Positions 1-6,823 of a stretch of DNA of 8,671 bases are shown piece by piece. Made by a program: the position numbers and the translations under genes. Each line of letters opens with the position of its first letter. The first letter of the stretch is position 1. The stretch is from Acidobacteriota bacterium (lineage in GTDB: Bacteria; Acidobacteriota; Thermoanaerobaculia; Gp7-AA8), in assembly GCA_003223695.1 (NCBI GenBank), contig QHVY01000259.1, forward strand, positions 1 through 8,671. Reading direction: 5' to 3'. The notes beneath the pieces are model-generated. The model was given only the letters and a program-made list of their open reading frames with translations, did not search any database and had not been told where the DNA came from.

Positions 1-54
1 CCGGGCATTGGCGTGGAGTTGAAGATTGCGGATGCGCAGCGATATGCAGCGTAG
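1..54 (+). CDS. C-terminal end of an upstream gene (partial), possibly enolase-superfamily
   Basis: Reading from base 1 gives 17 residues, PGIGVELKIADAQRYAA, then TAG at 52-54. The PGIGVE start and the charged ending ending in RYA resemble the extreme C-terminus of mandelate racemase/muconate cycloisomerase-type proteins of the enolase superfamily, which often end in a PGLG(V/I)E segment followed by a short helix. This resemblance is recalled from the family and rests on few residues, so the product is only a suggestion. The rest of the gene lies left of the window. The long inverted repeat begins 7 bases after the stop codon. Confidence 0.45.
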   Translation, partial: PGIGVELKIADAQRYAA

Positions 55-60
55 GAACGG

Positions 61-187
61 TGTCATCCCGACCCTGAGCGCAGCGAAGGGGAGGGAACGG
101 TGTGGGATGGGAGGTACGAAACACGAGCTTCGTACCGCACACCCACACCGGTTCCTCCCCTTCGCTTCGCTCAGGGTCGAAATGACA
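61..187. repeat. Long imperfect inverted repeat (MITE/REP-like palindrome)
   Basis: The left arm (61-120) starts TGTCATCCCGACCCTGAGCG. The right arm (129-187), read in reverse complement, starts TGTCATTTCGACCCTGAGCG. The arms match along almost 60 bases with a few substitutions and one single-base indel, leaving an 8-base loop at 121-128. Arms of this kind (CCCTGAGCG-AGCGAAGGG) resemble dispersed palindromic repeats I recall from several bacterial phyla; copy number here cannot be seen. A 10-base direct repeat GGAACGGTGT occurs at 54-63 and again at 94-103. No protein gene is supported within it. As RNA it would form a very stable hairpin, so it may stop transcription from the upstream gene. 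It ends 5 bases before the proposed oxidoreductase start at 193. Confidence 0.85.
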
Positions 188-192
188 AGATC

Positions 193-612
193 ATGAAAGA
201 CGAAATTCGCCGCTTCCCGCCCATCCGTTTCGAAAACAATCGGCCTGTTTCGCCGCGCGTCGACCACAAGGATCGCATTCAGACTGTGAACGTCGATTCT
301 GCCGCGTTGGCTGCCGCGCTGCGGCGCGAGATCAAAGGCGAGGTGCGCTTCGACAACGGCTCGCGCGCAATGTACTCGACCGACGCCTCAAATTACCGTC
401 AGGTGCCGATCGGCGTGGTGTTCCCGCACAACGCCGACGATGTGATCGCCACCGTCGCGCTCGCGCGCCGGACAGTGTTGCAATGTCGCGGTGGTCATGG
501 ATTTCTCGAAGTACATGAGCCGCATCGTCGAGCTCGACCCGAAGCAGAAGTTTGCGCGCGTCGAGCCAGGCATCGTGCTCGACGATCTCCGAAATGCCGC
601 CGAGGAGCATAG
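193..612 (+). pseudogene. Frame-broken 5' part of the FAD/Fe-S oxidoreductase gene
   Basis: From ATG 193 this frame encodes the N-terminal part of a GlcD-type FAD-binding domain: a segment with RGEVRF-like sequence (KGEVRFDNGSRAMYSTDASN) followed by YRQVPIGVVFPHNADDVIATVALARR, typical of the start of the PCMH-type FAD fold. Homology stops near position 470. The frame then runs into unrelated sequence and stops at 610-612. The matching continuation (GQCCNVAVVMDFSKYM) appears at once in the next frame, from about 470. The start at 193 is the first ATG after the inverted repeat and has no good ribosome binding site; GTG 286 is an alternative. The frame is open further upstream to at least 100, but that part translates the repeat and is unlikely to be real. 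Read as one ancestral gene with 491-3097. Whether the break is genuine or an assembly fault cannot be decided here. Confidence 0.7.
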
Positions 613-3097
613 CCTCACGTTCGGCCCCGATCCGGCGACGCACGATCACTGCACCATCGGCGGCATGATCGGCAACAACTCGTGCGGCGTTCACGCATTG
701 ATGGCGGGAAAGACCGTCGACAACATCGATGAGCTCGAGGTCCTCCTTTACGACGGCACGCAGCTGCGCGTCGGCGCAACGAGCGATAGCGAGTTGACTA
801 AGAGCATCAACGAAGGCGGGCGTCGCGGCGAGATCTATCGCCGCCTTCGCGCCATTCGCGATAAATACGGCGACGAAATCCGTCGCCGCTATCCGAAAAT
901 CCCGCGCCGCGTCTCCGGCTACAACCTCGATTCGCTTCTTCCCGAAGACGGATTCAACGTCGCGAAGGCACTCGTCGGCAGCGAGTGCACGTGCGTTGTT
1001 GTCCTCGAGGCGAAATGCCGCCTGGTTTACAGTCCACCCGCCCGCACGCTCGTCGTCCTCGGCTACGAAGACATTTACATCGCCGCTGACGATGTGCCGC
1101 GTCTCCTCGAATTCAAGCCGATCGGCCTCGAAGGCGTGGACGAGCGACTCGTCAACGACATGAAGGAAAAAAAGCTGAACATCGACAAGCTGCCGCTCTT
1201 GCCGCGAGGCCGCGGCTGGCTGCTTGTCGAGTTTGGCGGCGAAACGACGCAGGAATCCGACGCGAACGCCCAGAAGATGATGGATGCGCTGAAACAGTCG
1301 AACCTCTGCCCGTCGATGCGTCGCTACGACGACAAAAAAGACGAGAAGCGCGTCTGGAAGATTCGCGAGTCGGGTCTCGGCGCGACGGCCTTCGTCCCCG
1401 GAAAGCCGCGCACGTGGGAAGGTTGGGAGGATTCCGCCGTCGATCCCAAGTACCTCGGCAAGTACCTGCGCGACCTTCGAAAACTAATGGAGAAGTACGG
1501 ATACATCGGCGATCTGTACGGACATTTCGGACAGGCGTGTGTGCACACACGCAACAACTTCGATCTGGAAACGGCCGACGGCATCAAGAAGTACCGCTCG
1601 TACATCGATGAAGCGGCCGACTTGTGCATCAAGTACAACGGCTCGCTTTCGGGCGAGCATGGTGATGGGCAATCGCGTGCCGAGCTTCTGCCGAAGATGT
1701 TCGGCAATGAGCTGATCGAGGCCTTTCGCGAGTTCAAATCGATCTGGGATCCCGACTGGAAAATGAATCCCGGCAAGGTCGTCACGCCGTATCACCCGGT
1801 GGAGAATCTTCGTCTCGGCGCCTCATTTCAGCCGTGGTCACCCAAAACCCATTTCAGATTTCCGGAAGACGACGGCCGCATCGATCGCGCGGTGCTGCGC
1901 TGCGTCGGCGTCGGCGAATGCCGTCGCAATGATGGCGGCACGATGTGCCCCAGCTACATGGCCACGCAGGAGGAGGAACACTCCACGCGTGGCCGCGCTC
2001 ATTTGTTGTTCGAAATGTTTCAGGGGCGGGAGATCCCGGATAACTGGCGGAACGACGCGGTCAAGGATGCGCTCGATCTCTGCCTCTCCTGCAAAGGATG
2101 CAAAGGCGACTGTCCGGTCAACGTCGACATGGCGACGTACAAAGCCGAGTTCCTATCGCACTACTACAGTTGGCGGTTGCGTCCGATCTCCGCGTACACA
2201 ATGGGATGGATTCATCGGTGGTCGCGACTGGCGGCCCGTGCTCCGCGGCTCGCGAATTTCGTGATGTCGGCCTCCAAGCCGCTGTTAGGCATCGCGCCGG
2301 AGCGAAAGATGCCGAAGTACGCGCCAAAAACGTTTCGCGCGCAGTTTCGTGTAGCGGCGGCCTTCAGGCCGCCGTCCGGCGGGCTAAAGCCCGCCGCTAC
2401 ACGCGTTCTTCTGTGGCCCGACACATTCAACAACTACTTTCATCCTGACACCGCGAGCGCCGCTGCTGAGGTCCTCCAGCGCGCAGGCTACAGCGTGGTC
2501 ATTCCGAAGAAGTCACTCTGCTGCGGGCGGCCGCTATACGACTGGGGATTCCTCGATGCCGCGAAAAAGCTGCTCATGGAAACGATGAAGGAGCTCGAGC
2601 CGGAAATCGATCGCGGCACACCGATCGTCGGCCTCGAGCCGAGCTGCATTTCGGTGTTTCGCGATGAGCTGCACAATCTTTTTCCCGGCCGTGTTCTGCC
2701 GATGATGACTCTCAGCGAGTTCATTCAGCACGCCGGCGACAGCTTCCACATTCCGCGTCTACAGAAAAAGGCAATCGTTCAGGGACACTGCCATCACAAA
2801 GCAATCATGAAGTTCGAGCCGGAAGAGCACGTTCTGCAAAAGATGGGGCTCGAGTTCGAACACCTCGACTCCGGATGCTGCGGTATGGCCGGCGCATTCG
2901 GATTCGAGCGCAAGCACTACGAGATTTCGATGCGCATCGGCGAGCGCGTGTTGCTTCCGCGCGTGCGCAATGCGAAGGGCGACACGCTCATCATCGCCGA
3001 CGGCTTCAGTTGCCGCGAGCAAATTACCCAGGCAACCGGCCGCAAAGCGCTGCACCTCGCAGAAGTTTTGCAAATGGCCATGCGCCAGAATGCCTGA
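491..3097 (+). CDS. FAD-linked and (Fe-S)-binding oxidoreductase, YdiJ/GlcD-GlcF fusion type (5'-truncated frame)
   Basis: This is the main part of a two-module 2-hydroxyacid dehydrogenase. Characterised relatives oxidise D-2-hydroxyglutarate or D-lactate and pass electrons through Fe-S clusters to the respiratory chain; the substrate here is not shown. In order (numbering from GTG 491): rest of the FAD domain with GGMIGNNSCG (57-66); FAD-oxidase C-terminal domain with GHFGQACVHTRNNFD and the HGDG motif (390-393); a ferredoxin-like Fe-S segment with C471-x5-C477-x8-C486-P and C531LSCKGCKGDC541P; then two CCG (DUF224-type) domains with CCG at 677-679 and 796-798. The usual glycine-rich FAD-pyrophosphate motif (RGGGTSLAGQ-like) should lie just before GQCC at about 470 but is absent. 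Residues 621-637 are encoded by a palindromic insert. The frame is closed upstream by TGA 443-445, so GTG 491 or ATG 497 would be the only in-frame starts. Without the FAD motif, activity is doubtful. Confidence 0.88.
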   Translation: MVMDFSKYMSRIVELDPKQKFARVEPGIVLDDLRNAAEEHSLTFGPDPATHDHCTIGGMIGNNSCGVHALMAGKTVDNIDELEVLLYDGTQLRVGATSDSELTKSINEGGRRGEIYRRLRAIRDKYGDEIRRRYPKIPRRVSGYNLDSLLPEDGFNVAKALVGSECTCVVVLEAKCRLVYSPPARTLVVLGYEDIYIAADDVPRLLEFKPIGLEGVDERLVNDMKEKKLNIDKLPLLPRGRGWLLVEFGGETTQESDANAQKMMDALKQSNLCPSMRRYDDKKDEKRVWKIRESGLGATAFVPGKPRTWEGWEDSAVDPKYLGKYLRDLRKLMEKYGYIGDLYGHFGQACVHTRNNFDLETADGIKKYRSYIDEAADLCIKYNGSLSGEHGDGQSRAELLPKMFGNELIEAFREFKSIWDPDWKMNPGKVVTPYHPVENLRLGASFQPWSPKTHFRFPEDDGRIDRAVLRCVGVGECRRNDGGTMCPSYMATQEEEHSTRGRAHLLFEMFQGREIPDNWRNDAVKDALDLCLSCKGCKGDCPVNVDMATYKAEFLSHYYSWRLRPISAYTMGWIHRWSRLAARAPRLANFVMSASKPLLGIAPERKMPKYAPKTFRAQFRVAAAFRPPSGGLKPAATRVLLWPDTFNNYFHPDTASAAAEVLQRAGYSVVIPKKSLCCGRPLYDWGFLDAAKKLLMETMKELEPEIDRGTPIVGLEPSCISVFRDELHNLFPGRVLPMMTLSEFIQHAGDSFHIPRLQKKAIVQGHCHHKAIMKFEPEEHVLQKMGLEFEHLDSGCCGMAGAFGFERKHYEISMRIGERVLLPRVRNAKGDTLIIADGFSCREQITQATGRKALHLAEVLQMAMRQNA
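2351..2400. repeat. Dumbbell palindromic element inserted in frame in a coding gene
   Basis: An outer stem GTAGC (2351-2355) pairs with GCTAC (2396-2400). Inside lie two perfect hairpins: 2356-2373, with 8 base pairs around a TC loop, and 2378-2395, with 8 base pairs around an AA loop, separated by GTCC. The host frame reads 17 codons across it (VAAAFRPPSGGLKPAAT) without a stop. It lies in the linker between the Fe-S segment and the first CCG domain, just before the conserved-looking LLWPDTFNNYFHP, where length variation should be tolerated. Elements with GGCGGGCT-AAGCCCGCC arms are known to me as dispersed repeats in some bacterial genomes; that is recollection, not a search result. Confidence 0.8.
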
Positions 3098-4931
3098 CGC
3101 CCCCTACCCGCCCATCGCCGACTACGCGATGATCGGCTGCACGCGCTCCGCGGCGCTGATCTCACGCGAAGGCTCAATCGACTGGCTGTGCTGGCCGCGA
3201 TTCGATTCATCATCGATATTCGCACGCATTCTCGACTATCAAAAAGGTGGATATTTTTCCATTCGGCCTACTGGCGATTTCAAGACCACCCGCCGCTACA
3301 TCGAAAACACGAACGTTCTGGAGACAACGTTCGAGACACTTTCCGGCACGGTCAGGCTGATTGACCTCATGCCGGTGATGCGCGAGGAGGAAAAGCGGCG
3401 GCGACTGACGCCGTTTCGCCAGATCCTCCGCCGCATCGAAGGCATCTCCGGCGAGGTGCCGATCGAAGTTCAGTTTTCGCCGCGACCCGGATACGCGCAA
3501 ACCCCCGCTGACCTCGCTCAACGAGGCGACTGCATCTGCTGCGAGCAACTCCCGATCGTGATGAATCTGCGATCGGACCTCCGTTTCGAGATCGAGGGAC
3601 CCGATGCATCCTTGCGATTCACGACCAAGAAAGGCGAGCGTCACGACTTCGCGCTTGGATTCGACGATCACATGCCTGCGGTGTTTCCGCACATCGGCGA
3701 CGAGGCAAGCGCCGAGATCGAGCGAACCGCCGCGTTCTGGCACAAATGGTCCTCTCAATTGTCTTACGAGGGGAAGTACCACGACGAGGTGCTGCGCAGC
3801 GCTCTTGTGCTCAAACTGCTCACGTATGCGCCATCGGGTGCAATCGTCGCCGCGCCGACGACCTCTCTCCCGGAAAAAATCGGCGGCATCCGCAATTGGG
3901 ATTATCGCTACTGCTGGCTGCGCGACGCGTCATTCACCGTTGCCGCGCTCGACGATTGCGGCTTCACAACCGAGGGAGGAGCGTTTGTCCATTGGATCCT
4001 GTATGCGACACGCCTGACACATCCCCGCCTGCAGATTCTCTACGACGTCTTCGGCGAACCGCGGATTCGGGAAAAAACGCTGAAGTTCGAGGGTTATCGC
4101 GGCTCCGCTCCAGTTCGCGCCGGCAACGGAGCACGCAATCAATTGCAGCTCGACGTTTACGGCGAAGTTCTCGGCGCGGTCGAGGAGCATCTCGAAAAGG
4201 AAGAACATCCGGAGTTCTCGCGTGACGTGAAGACACTGCTCGTGCGATTGGCCGATCGAATTGCGAAGAAGTGGCCGGAACCAGACAACGGAATCTGGGA
4301 GAAACGAGCCGAGCGAGCGCATCACGTCCACGGCAAAGTCATGGCCTGGGTGGCGCTCGACTGCGCTCTGCGGTTGGTGGAGAAGAAATTCATTCCTGGC
4401 GATCGCGTCGATGCATGGCGACGCACGAAAGAGGAGATCCGCCGCGTCGTGATGGAACAGGGGTTCAACGAGAAGTTGCAGAGTTTCGTCTCGATCTTCG
4501 GCAGTGACGAGCTCGATTCCAGTTTGTTGTACATCTCGCGCGTCGGTTTTCTCGAGCCAGACGATCCGAGGATGCTCGGCACGATCGAGGCGATTCGGAA
4601 GCGGCTCGGGCGCGACGATCTTCTGTATCGCTATGAAATGCGCACCGATGACGGTTTGCCGCCGGGCGAAGGCGCATTTCTCACCTGCAGCTTCTGGCTG
4701 GTCGAAGCCCTGGCCCTCGGCGGCCGTCTTCCTGAGGCGCGAGAGCTTTTCGAGAAACTCCTCAAGCGCTGCAACGACGTCGGTCTGTACTCGGAAGAGA
4801 TCGATGTCGAAAGCGGCAATTTACTGGGCAATTTTCCGCAGGCGCTGACACACATCGGAATGATGAACGCTGCTCTCTGCCTCGATATGAAGATCTCCGG
4901 ACGCAGTCAGCGGAAAGCGGGCGTCAGATGA
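3090..4931 (+). CDS. Glycoside hydrolase family 15 protein (glucoamylase/trehalase-like)
   Basis: A 613-residue protein, the normal length for bacterial family 15 enzymes. These have an N-terminal beta-sandwich and an (alpha/alpha)6 barrel and invert the anomeric centre while releasing glucose from alpha-glucans or trehalose. The start YPPIADYAMIGCTRSAALIS then GSIDWLCWPRFDS is the family N-terminus and fixes ATG 3090. Barrel motifs are NWDYRYCWLRDAS (269-281); GIWE with E404 as likely general acid; the HHVHGKVMAWVALD helix; and YSEEID with E569 as likely base, or E570, followed by LLGNFPQALTHIG. No signal peptide is seen, so it is probably cytoplasmic and may act on glycogen fragments or trehalose. 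The ATG overlaps the oxidoreductase end by 8 bases (ATGCCTGA shared), pointing to translational coupling. I see no Shine-Dalgarno sequence. The 3' end overlaps the opposing DUF5946-like gene by 8 bases. Substrate is not determinable from sequence. Confidence 0.93.
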   Translation: MPDAPYPPIADYAMIGCTRSAALISREGSIDWLCWPRFDSSSIFARILDYQKGGYFSIRPTGDFKTTRRYIENTNVLETTFETLSGTVRLIDLMPVMREEEKRRRLTPFRQILRRIEGISGEVPIEVQFSPRPGYAQTPADLAQRGDCICCEQLPIVMNLRSDLRFEIEGPDASLRFTTKKGERHDFALGFDDHMPAVFPHIGDEASAEIERTAAFWHKWSSQLSYEGKYHDEVLRSALVLKLLTYAPSGAIVAAPTTSLPEKIGGIRNWDYRYCWLRDASFTVAALDDCGFTTEGGAFVHWILYATRLTHPRLQILYDVFGEPRIREKTLKFEGYRGSAPVRAGNGARNQLQLDVYGEVLGAVEEHLEKEEHPEFSRDVKTLLVRLADRIAKKWPEPDNGIWEKRAERAHHVHGKVMAWVALDCALRLVEKKFIPGDRVDAWRRTKEEIRRVVMEQGFNEKLQSFVSIFGSDELDSSLLYISRVGFLEPDDPRMLGTIEAIRKRLGRDDLLYRYEMRTDDGLPPGEGAFLTCSFWLVEALALGGRLPEARELFEKLLKRCNDVGLYSEEIDVESGNLLGNFPQALTHIGMMNAALCLDMKISGRSQRKAGVR

Positions 4932-5343
4932 TTCCTCGCTCCCGCAGCAGGCCGGCAATTGCCTCACGGTTTGGGTGAAATTCTTGCCAAACGGAGGCGC
5001 ACCACGCATCGATCGCTCGATCGCGCTCGACGCCTGGGGTCGCGGCCATCACGTCCGCCGCGGTCATCGAGCCGCGATCGCGCGGCAGATCGAGCTCAGG
5101 CCAACGTTGCTTGCGCTTTCCAAGCGTCATGTGCGCGCGCTGGACCTCTTTGCCGGAAAACTGCTTCTCGAGGTGCAGGTAGAGGCCAACGAGCGCAAAC
5201 GTGAGGCCGATCGGCTTCGTGTGCTCATCTGCGTGTTGAGCCGCGAAAGCGTCGACAACATGCTGATGGATGAACGCGGGATCTCCGAGTGACAGCGTAT
5301 AGCAACAGAGCTCGTTGTATGCCTCGACATCATCGCGGGGCAT
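4924..5343 (-). CDS. DUF5946-like uncharacterised protein
   Basis: A 139-residue soluble protein with no signal peptide or membrane helix. The N-terminal half is rich in conserved-looking residues: CC at 13-14, then GDPAFIHQHVVDAFAAQHAD (20-39) and KPIGLTFALVGLYLHLEK (43-60), followed by QVQRAHM-like sequence. The C-terminal half has TAADVMA and AIDAWCASVW. I recognise this pattern as probably the DUF5946 family, whose function is unknown to me. The histidines at 26, 28, 37, 41, 57 and 71 could bind a metal or form a catalytic site, which is inference only. ATG 5343 overlaps the preceding membrane-protein gene by 14 bases, so the two are likely co-translated. A weak AGG about 10 bases upstream is the only ribosome-binding-site candidate. 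The stop codon overlaps the opposing hydrolase stop region. Confidence 0.82.
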   Translation of the reverse strand: MPRDDVEAYNELCCYTLSLGDPAFIHQHVVDAFAAQHADEHTKPIGLTFALVGLYLHLEKQFSGKEVQRAHMTLGKRKQRWPELDLPRDRGSMTAADVMAATPGVERDRAIDAWCASVWQEFHPNREAIAGLLRERGII

Positions 5344-5824
5344 AGAATAGACCTAATATTGAACCATAAATCATGTGCACAATAATGATGACAATTGGTG
5401 TGGCCCGTCCATAATTGATCGCCAGGAAACCTGGCGGCTCGAGGAGCCGCGTTGGCTCTGGTCCGCGAAAGTCTGAAACCATCCGCGGATGAACTCCCGG
5501 CAGCAGCGGAAGGATAACCACGACCACAACTACTCCCTGCATCGTTCCCATCAACGCGCCGAACCACCACGTGGCAATGTGCACGTACTCGAAGAAGAGT
5601 GCGTACACGACCGCGAACACCCACCCATTGAATAGGTGCATTGCGTAACCGATCACTCTGGCGCGATCGCGATTCGCGGTGACCATCGTGCCGATGATGA
5701 AGGGAATGTCGATGCGCGTGAGGCCTAACGACTGTCCGGCAATGGTCAGCGTTGTCAGAATCACCGTCGCGGCGAAACCCCATAGCAGAATCGATGGAAG
5801 GTTCACGTTTTGCTTCCCAAGCAT
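5330..5824 (-). CDS. Conserved four-helix integral membrane protein, function unknown
   Basis: A 164-residue protein with four hydrophobic segments at about residues 10-30, 59-80, 88-109 and 142-162. Between helices 1 and 2 is DIPFIIGTMVTANRDRA. Between helices 3 and 4 is a hydrophilic stretch with PLLPGVHPRMVSDFRGPEP and LEPPGFLAINYGR. These hydrophilic stretches look conserved rather than random and give the family a recognisable signature, but I cannot name it. The proposed start is the first ATG after an in-frame TGA just upstream. It lies only 3 bases from the divergent dehydrogenase start, with no clear ribosome binding site, so translation may be leaderless. The last codons overlap the DUF5946-like gene. 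The helix-4 coding region is unusually AT-rich. The product probably sits in the inner membrane. Confidence 0.82.
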   Translation of the reverse strand: MLGKQNVNLPSILLWGFAATVILTTLTIAGQSLGLTRIDIPFIIGTMVTANRDRARVIGYAMHLFNGWVFAVVYALFFEYVHIATWWFGALMGTMQGVVVVVVILPLLPGVHPRMVSDFRGPEPTRLLEPPGFLAINYGRATPIVIIIVHMIYGSILGLFYAPR

Positions 5825-5827
5825 CGC

Positions 5828-6823
5828 ATGGAATCACCCGAAGTGGTCGTCATCACCGGAGCGTCCGCAGGCGTCGGCCGTGCCACGGCGCAAGCATTTG
5901 GCAAACGCAAAGCCAAGGTTGGCTTGATCGCGCGCGGGCGCGACGGCCTCGAGGCCGCCAAACGTGAAATCGAGTTGTCCGGCGGCGAAGCGCTCGTGCT
6001 TCCGCTCGATGTTTCCGATCATGACGCCGTCGACCGAGCGGCTTCCGAAGTGGAGAGAGCGTTCGGACCAATCGACATCTGGATTAACAACGCAATGTTA
6101 TCGGTGTTCTCGCCGATCATGGAGATGGAGCCGGACGAATATCGGCGCGTCACCGAGGTCACCTACCTCGGATACGTCTGGGGAACGCTCGCGGCGCTGC
6201 GTCGGATGAAGCCGCGCGACCGCGGCGCGATCGTGCAGGTCGGCTCCGCGCTCGCCTACCGCGGCATTCCGTTGCAGTCGGCGTATTGCGCGGCGAAGCA
6301 CGCAGTGCAGGGCTTTCACGACTCGCTGCGCTGCGAGCTGATTCACGACAAAAGCAACGTTCGTGTGGTGATGGTGCAGATGCCGGCGCTCAACACACCG
6401 CAATTCCGATGGGTGAAGAGCCGTCTGCCGCGCAAAGCGCAACCGGTGCCGCCGATTTTTCAGCCGGAGGTGGCGGCGGAGGCGATCGTCTGGGCGGCAC
6501 ATAGCAAGCGCCGCGAGCTAAACGTCGGATGGCCGACGACGAAAGCGATCATCGGCAACAATTTTGTGCCCGGTCTCGCCGACCGCTATCTCGCGAAGTT
6601 CGGCTACGACGCCCAGATGATCGACGAGCAGGAAGATCCGAATCGGCCTAACAACCTTTGGGAGCCTCTGCCCGGCGATCACGGCGCTCACGGCGTCTTC
6701 GATGACCGCGCGGTCGACCGAAGCATCGAGCTCGAGCTGAACAAACAGCGGCCGTGGATTCTCGCCGCCGCCGCGATAGTCGGCCTCGCTACAGTCGTGT
6801 CAATTTTGCGTACTTCGCGATGA
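5828..6823 (+). CDS. SDR-family oxidoreductase with C-terminal membrane helix
   Basis: A 331-residue classical-type short-chain dehydrogenase/reductase, an NAD(P)-dependent enzyme acting on an unknown alcohol or carbonyl substrate. Visible motifs are the cofactor loop TGASAGVG (10-17), the adenine-binding DV (61-62), NNA (87-89), and a catalytic S140, Y153 and K157 in YCAAK. The Rossmann fold ends near residue 240. About 90 further residues follow, including NLWEPLPGDHGAHGVFDD and a hydrophobic C-terminal helix (PWILAAAAIVGLATVVSIL, 309-327), so the protein is probably membrane-anchored by its tail. This is longer than the usual 250 residues. ATG 5828 is chosen because MESPEVVVITGAS is a natural start; TTG 5810 is also in frame but would overlap the divergent gene. 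No ribosome binding site is evident. The 3' end overlaps the opposing helicase gene by 35 bases. Confidence 0.92.
   Translation: MESPEVVVITGASAGVGRATAQAFGKRKAKVGLIARGRDGLEAAKREIELSGGEALVLPLDVSDHDAVDRAASEVERAFGPIDIWINNAMLSVFSPIMEMEPDEYRRVTEVTYLGYVWGTLAALRRMKPRDRGAIVQVGSALAYRGIPLQSAYCAAKHAVQGFHDSLRCELIHDKSNVRVVMVQMPALNTPQFRWVKSRLPRKAQPVPPIFQPEVAAEAIVWAAHSKRRELNVGWPTTKAIIGNNFVPGLADRYLAKFGYDAQMIDEQEDPNRPNNLWEPLPGDHGAHGVFDDRAVDRSIELELNKQRPWILAAAAIVGLATVVSILRTSR

Noticed and set aside
100..192. Open frame from 100 leading into the oxidoreductase N-terminus
   Set aside because: It translates the right half of the inverted repeat, has no family resemblance, and a credible start lies at 193.
4932..5320. 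Repeated GATCG/CGATCG words as possible operators
   Set aside because: They are frequent across all genes here and look like codon and genome bias, with no fixed spacing.
5433..5449. Hairpin GCGGCTC-GAG-GAGCCGC as a terminator
   Set aside because: It is inside the membrane-protein gene over the conserved LLEPPG region and has no following T-run.
5127..5837. 236-codon minus-strand open frame across the membrane protein and DUF5946-like gene
   Set aside because: It shows no membrane pattern or family motif, and overlaps two better-supported genes in another frame.
5944..5957. 14-base palindrome CGGCCTCGAGGCCG
   Set aside because: It is short, GC-rich and within the dehydrogenase frame; expected by chance at this composition.
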